Assembly (NCBI GenBank): GCA_028712015.1
Contig: JAQTRB010000037.1
Span: forward strand, 1 to 6,715
Length of the DNA: 6,715 nucleotides
Reading direction: 5' to 3'
DNA from: Syntrophales bacterium
Lineage (GTDB): Bacteria > Desulfobacterota > Syntrophia > Syntrophales > UBA5619
The position numbers and the translations under genes are program-made. Below, in pieces: positions 6,194 to 6,715 of the stretch. Under the pieces are notes generated by a model that was not told where the DNA came from, did no database searches, and saw nothing but the letters and a program-made list of their open reading frames with translations. The first letter of the stretch is position 1. The number at the start of each line of letters is the position of its first letter.

Positions 6194-6715
6194 CTATTTC
6201 ATATCCGGTCTCTGAAAGAGTTTGAAATCCACCATCTCGCAGATCACATGCCCCGCCGTAATATGCACCTCCTGAATACGCGGGGTGCTTGCGGAAGAAA
6301 CGTTCAGCACGTAATCCGCAACCTTCGCGACATCGCCGCCATCCCGTCCGGTCAAACCAATCGTCACCATGCCGATCTTCCTGGCCGTCTCCAACCCCTT
6401 GACCACATTCGCGGATGTCCCGCTGGTGCTCATCCCCCAGGCAATATCCCCCTTCTGGCCGATGGCCCGGATCTGCTTGCTGAAGATATCCGAAAAATCG
6501 TAGTCGTTTCCGATGCTGGTGATGACGGACGTATCCGTCGTCAGCGCGATCGCCGGAAGGGGAGGCCTCTCGATCACGAATCGGTTCACGAACTCCCCCG
6601 CAAGGTGCTGGGCATCGGCCGCCGAACCGCCGTTTCCGAAGAGCAGAATTTTGTTTCCCGCCTTCAGGGCCGTTGTGACCGCTTCGACCACCGCGACGAT
6701 CCGAGTCAGGTTTTC
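6194..6715 (-). CDS. gmhA: Phosphoheptose isomerase GmhA (SIS domain), N-terminus cut by window edge
   Basis: GmhA converts sedoheptulose 7-phosphate to D-glycero-D-manno-heptose 7-phosphate, the first step toward the ADP-heptose used in the lipopolysaccharide core. The reading frame is open to the right edge, so 173 residues are visible and about 24 are missing, judged by alignment with the 192-residue E. coli enzyme from memory. The SIS fold is clear: ILLFGNGGSAADAQH (23-37) for phosphate binding, SIGNDYDF in the middle, then STSGTSANV and GLTGRDGG. Two residues matching the catalytic Glu65 and His180 of E. coli are kept: E41 in LAGEF and H156 in ITAGHVI. This supports GmhA over DiaA or other SIS proteins. 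The GTG at 6691 falls inside the domain and is not the true start. The TAG stop overlaps the Shine-Dalgarno of grpE, with seven bases between genes, placing it in the chaperone operon. Confidence 0.9.
   Translation of the reverse strand, partial: ENLTRIVAVVEAVTTALKAGNKILLFGNGGSAADAQHLAGEFVNRFVIERPPLPAIALTTDTSVITSIGNDYDFSDIFSKQIRAIGQKGDIAWGMSTSGTSANVVKGLETARKIGMVTIGLTGRDGGDVAKVADYVLNVSSASTPRIQEVHITAGHVICEMVDFKLFQRPDMK

Noticed and set aside
3451..6225. A 924-codon open frame on the plus strand opposite grpE and dnaK
   Set aside because: Long antisense frames opposite dnaK/hsp70 genes are a known side effect of their codon bias in GC-rich DNA. The translation is rich in Arg, His, Leu and Asp with no recognisable domain, it covers two well-supported genes and their terminator, and no convincing ribosome binding site or promoter precedes it.

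Overview
The window looks like chromosomal DNA from a GC-rich Gram-negative bacterium, probably a Syntrophales-like member of the deltaproteobacteria (Desulfobacterota). The evidence is a phosphoheptose isomerase of lipopolysaccharide core synthesis, a DnaK of the Gram-negative (proteobacterial) type with the N-terminal-domain insertion, and a secreted phospholipase D-fold protein. The exact lineage is an inference from the general look of the proteins; no marker gene settles it.

Layout. The plus strand holds the 3' part of an MFS transporter cut by the left edge (1-1089), then a 94-base gap with a possible terminator and promoter, then a small conserved protein of unknown function (1184-1528). 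All later genes are on the minus strand and converge on the small gene with only 19 bases between stop codons. Read in their own direction (right to left) they form two units. Unit A enters from the right edge: gmhA (partial) - grpE - dnaK, packed with gaps of 7 and 18 bases and closed by a clear intrinsic terminator at 3557-3593. Unit B starts at a good extended -10 promoter inside the dnaK terminator region, runs through a roughly 90-base leader with a strong hairpin, and encodes a secreted single-HKD phospholipase D-like protein, SurE nucleotidase and a GlcG/HbpS-family protein, with gaps of about 41 and 42 bases.

Function. Unit A joins the nucleotide-exchange factor GrpE and the Hsp70 chaperone DnaK to a heptose-biosynthesis enzyme; dnaJ does not follow dnaK and no CIRCE element is visible, so heat-shock control, if any, lies to the right of the window. 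Unit B combines a predicted exported phosphodiesterase with a cytoplasmic nucleotidase, which could be a nucleic-acid or nucleotide salvage set, but that link is inferred only from gene order.

I find no convincing new multi-gene system, mobile element, CRISPR array, tRNA or rRNA. The points most worth a second look are the PLD-SurE-GlcG operon with its structured leader, the gmhA-grpE-dnaK arrangement without dnaJ, and the small uncharacterised protein at 1184-1528. The very long open frame opposite grpE-dnaK is judged a codon-bias shadow.
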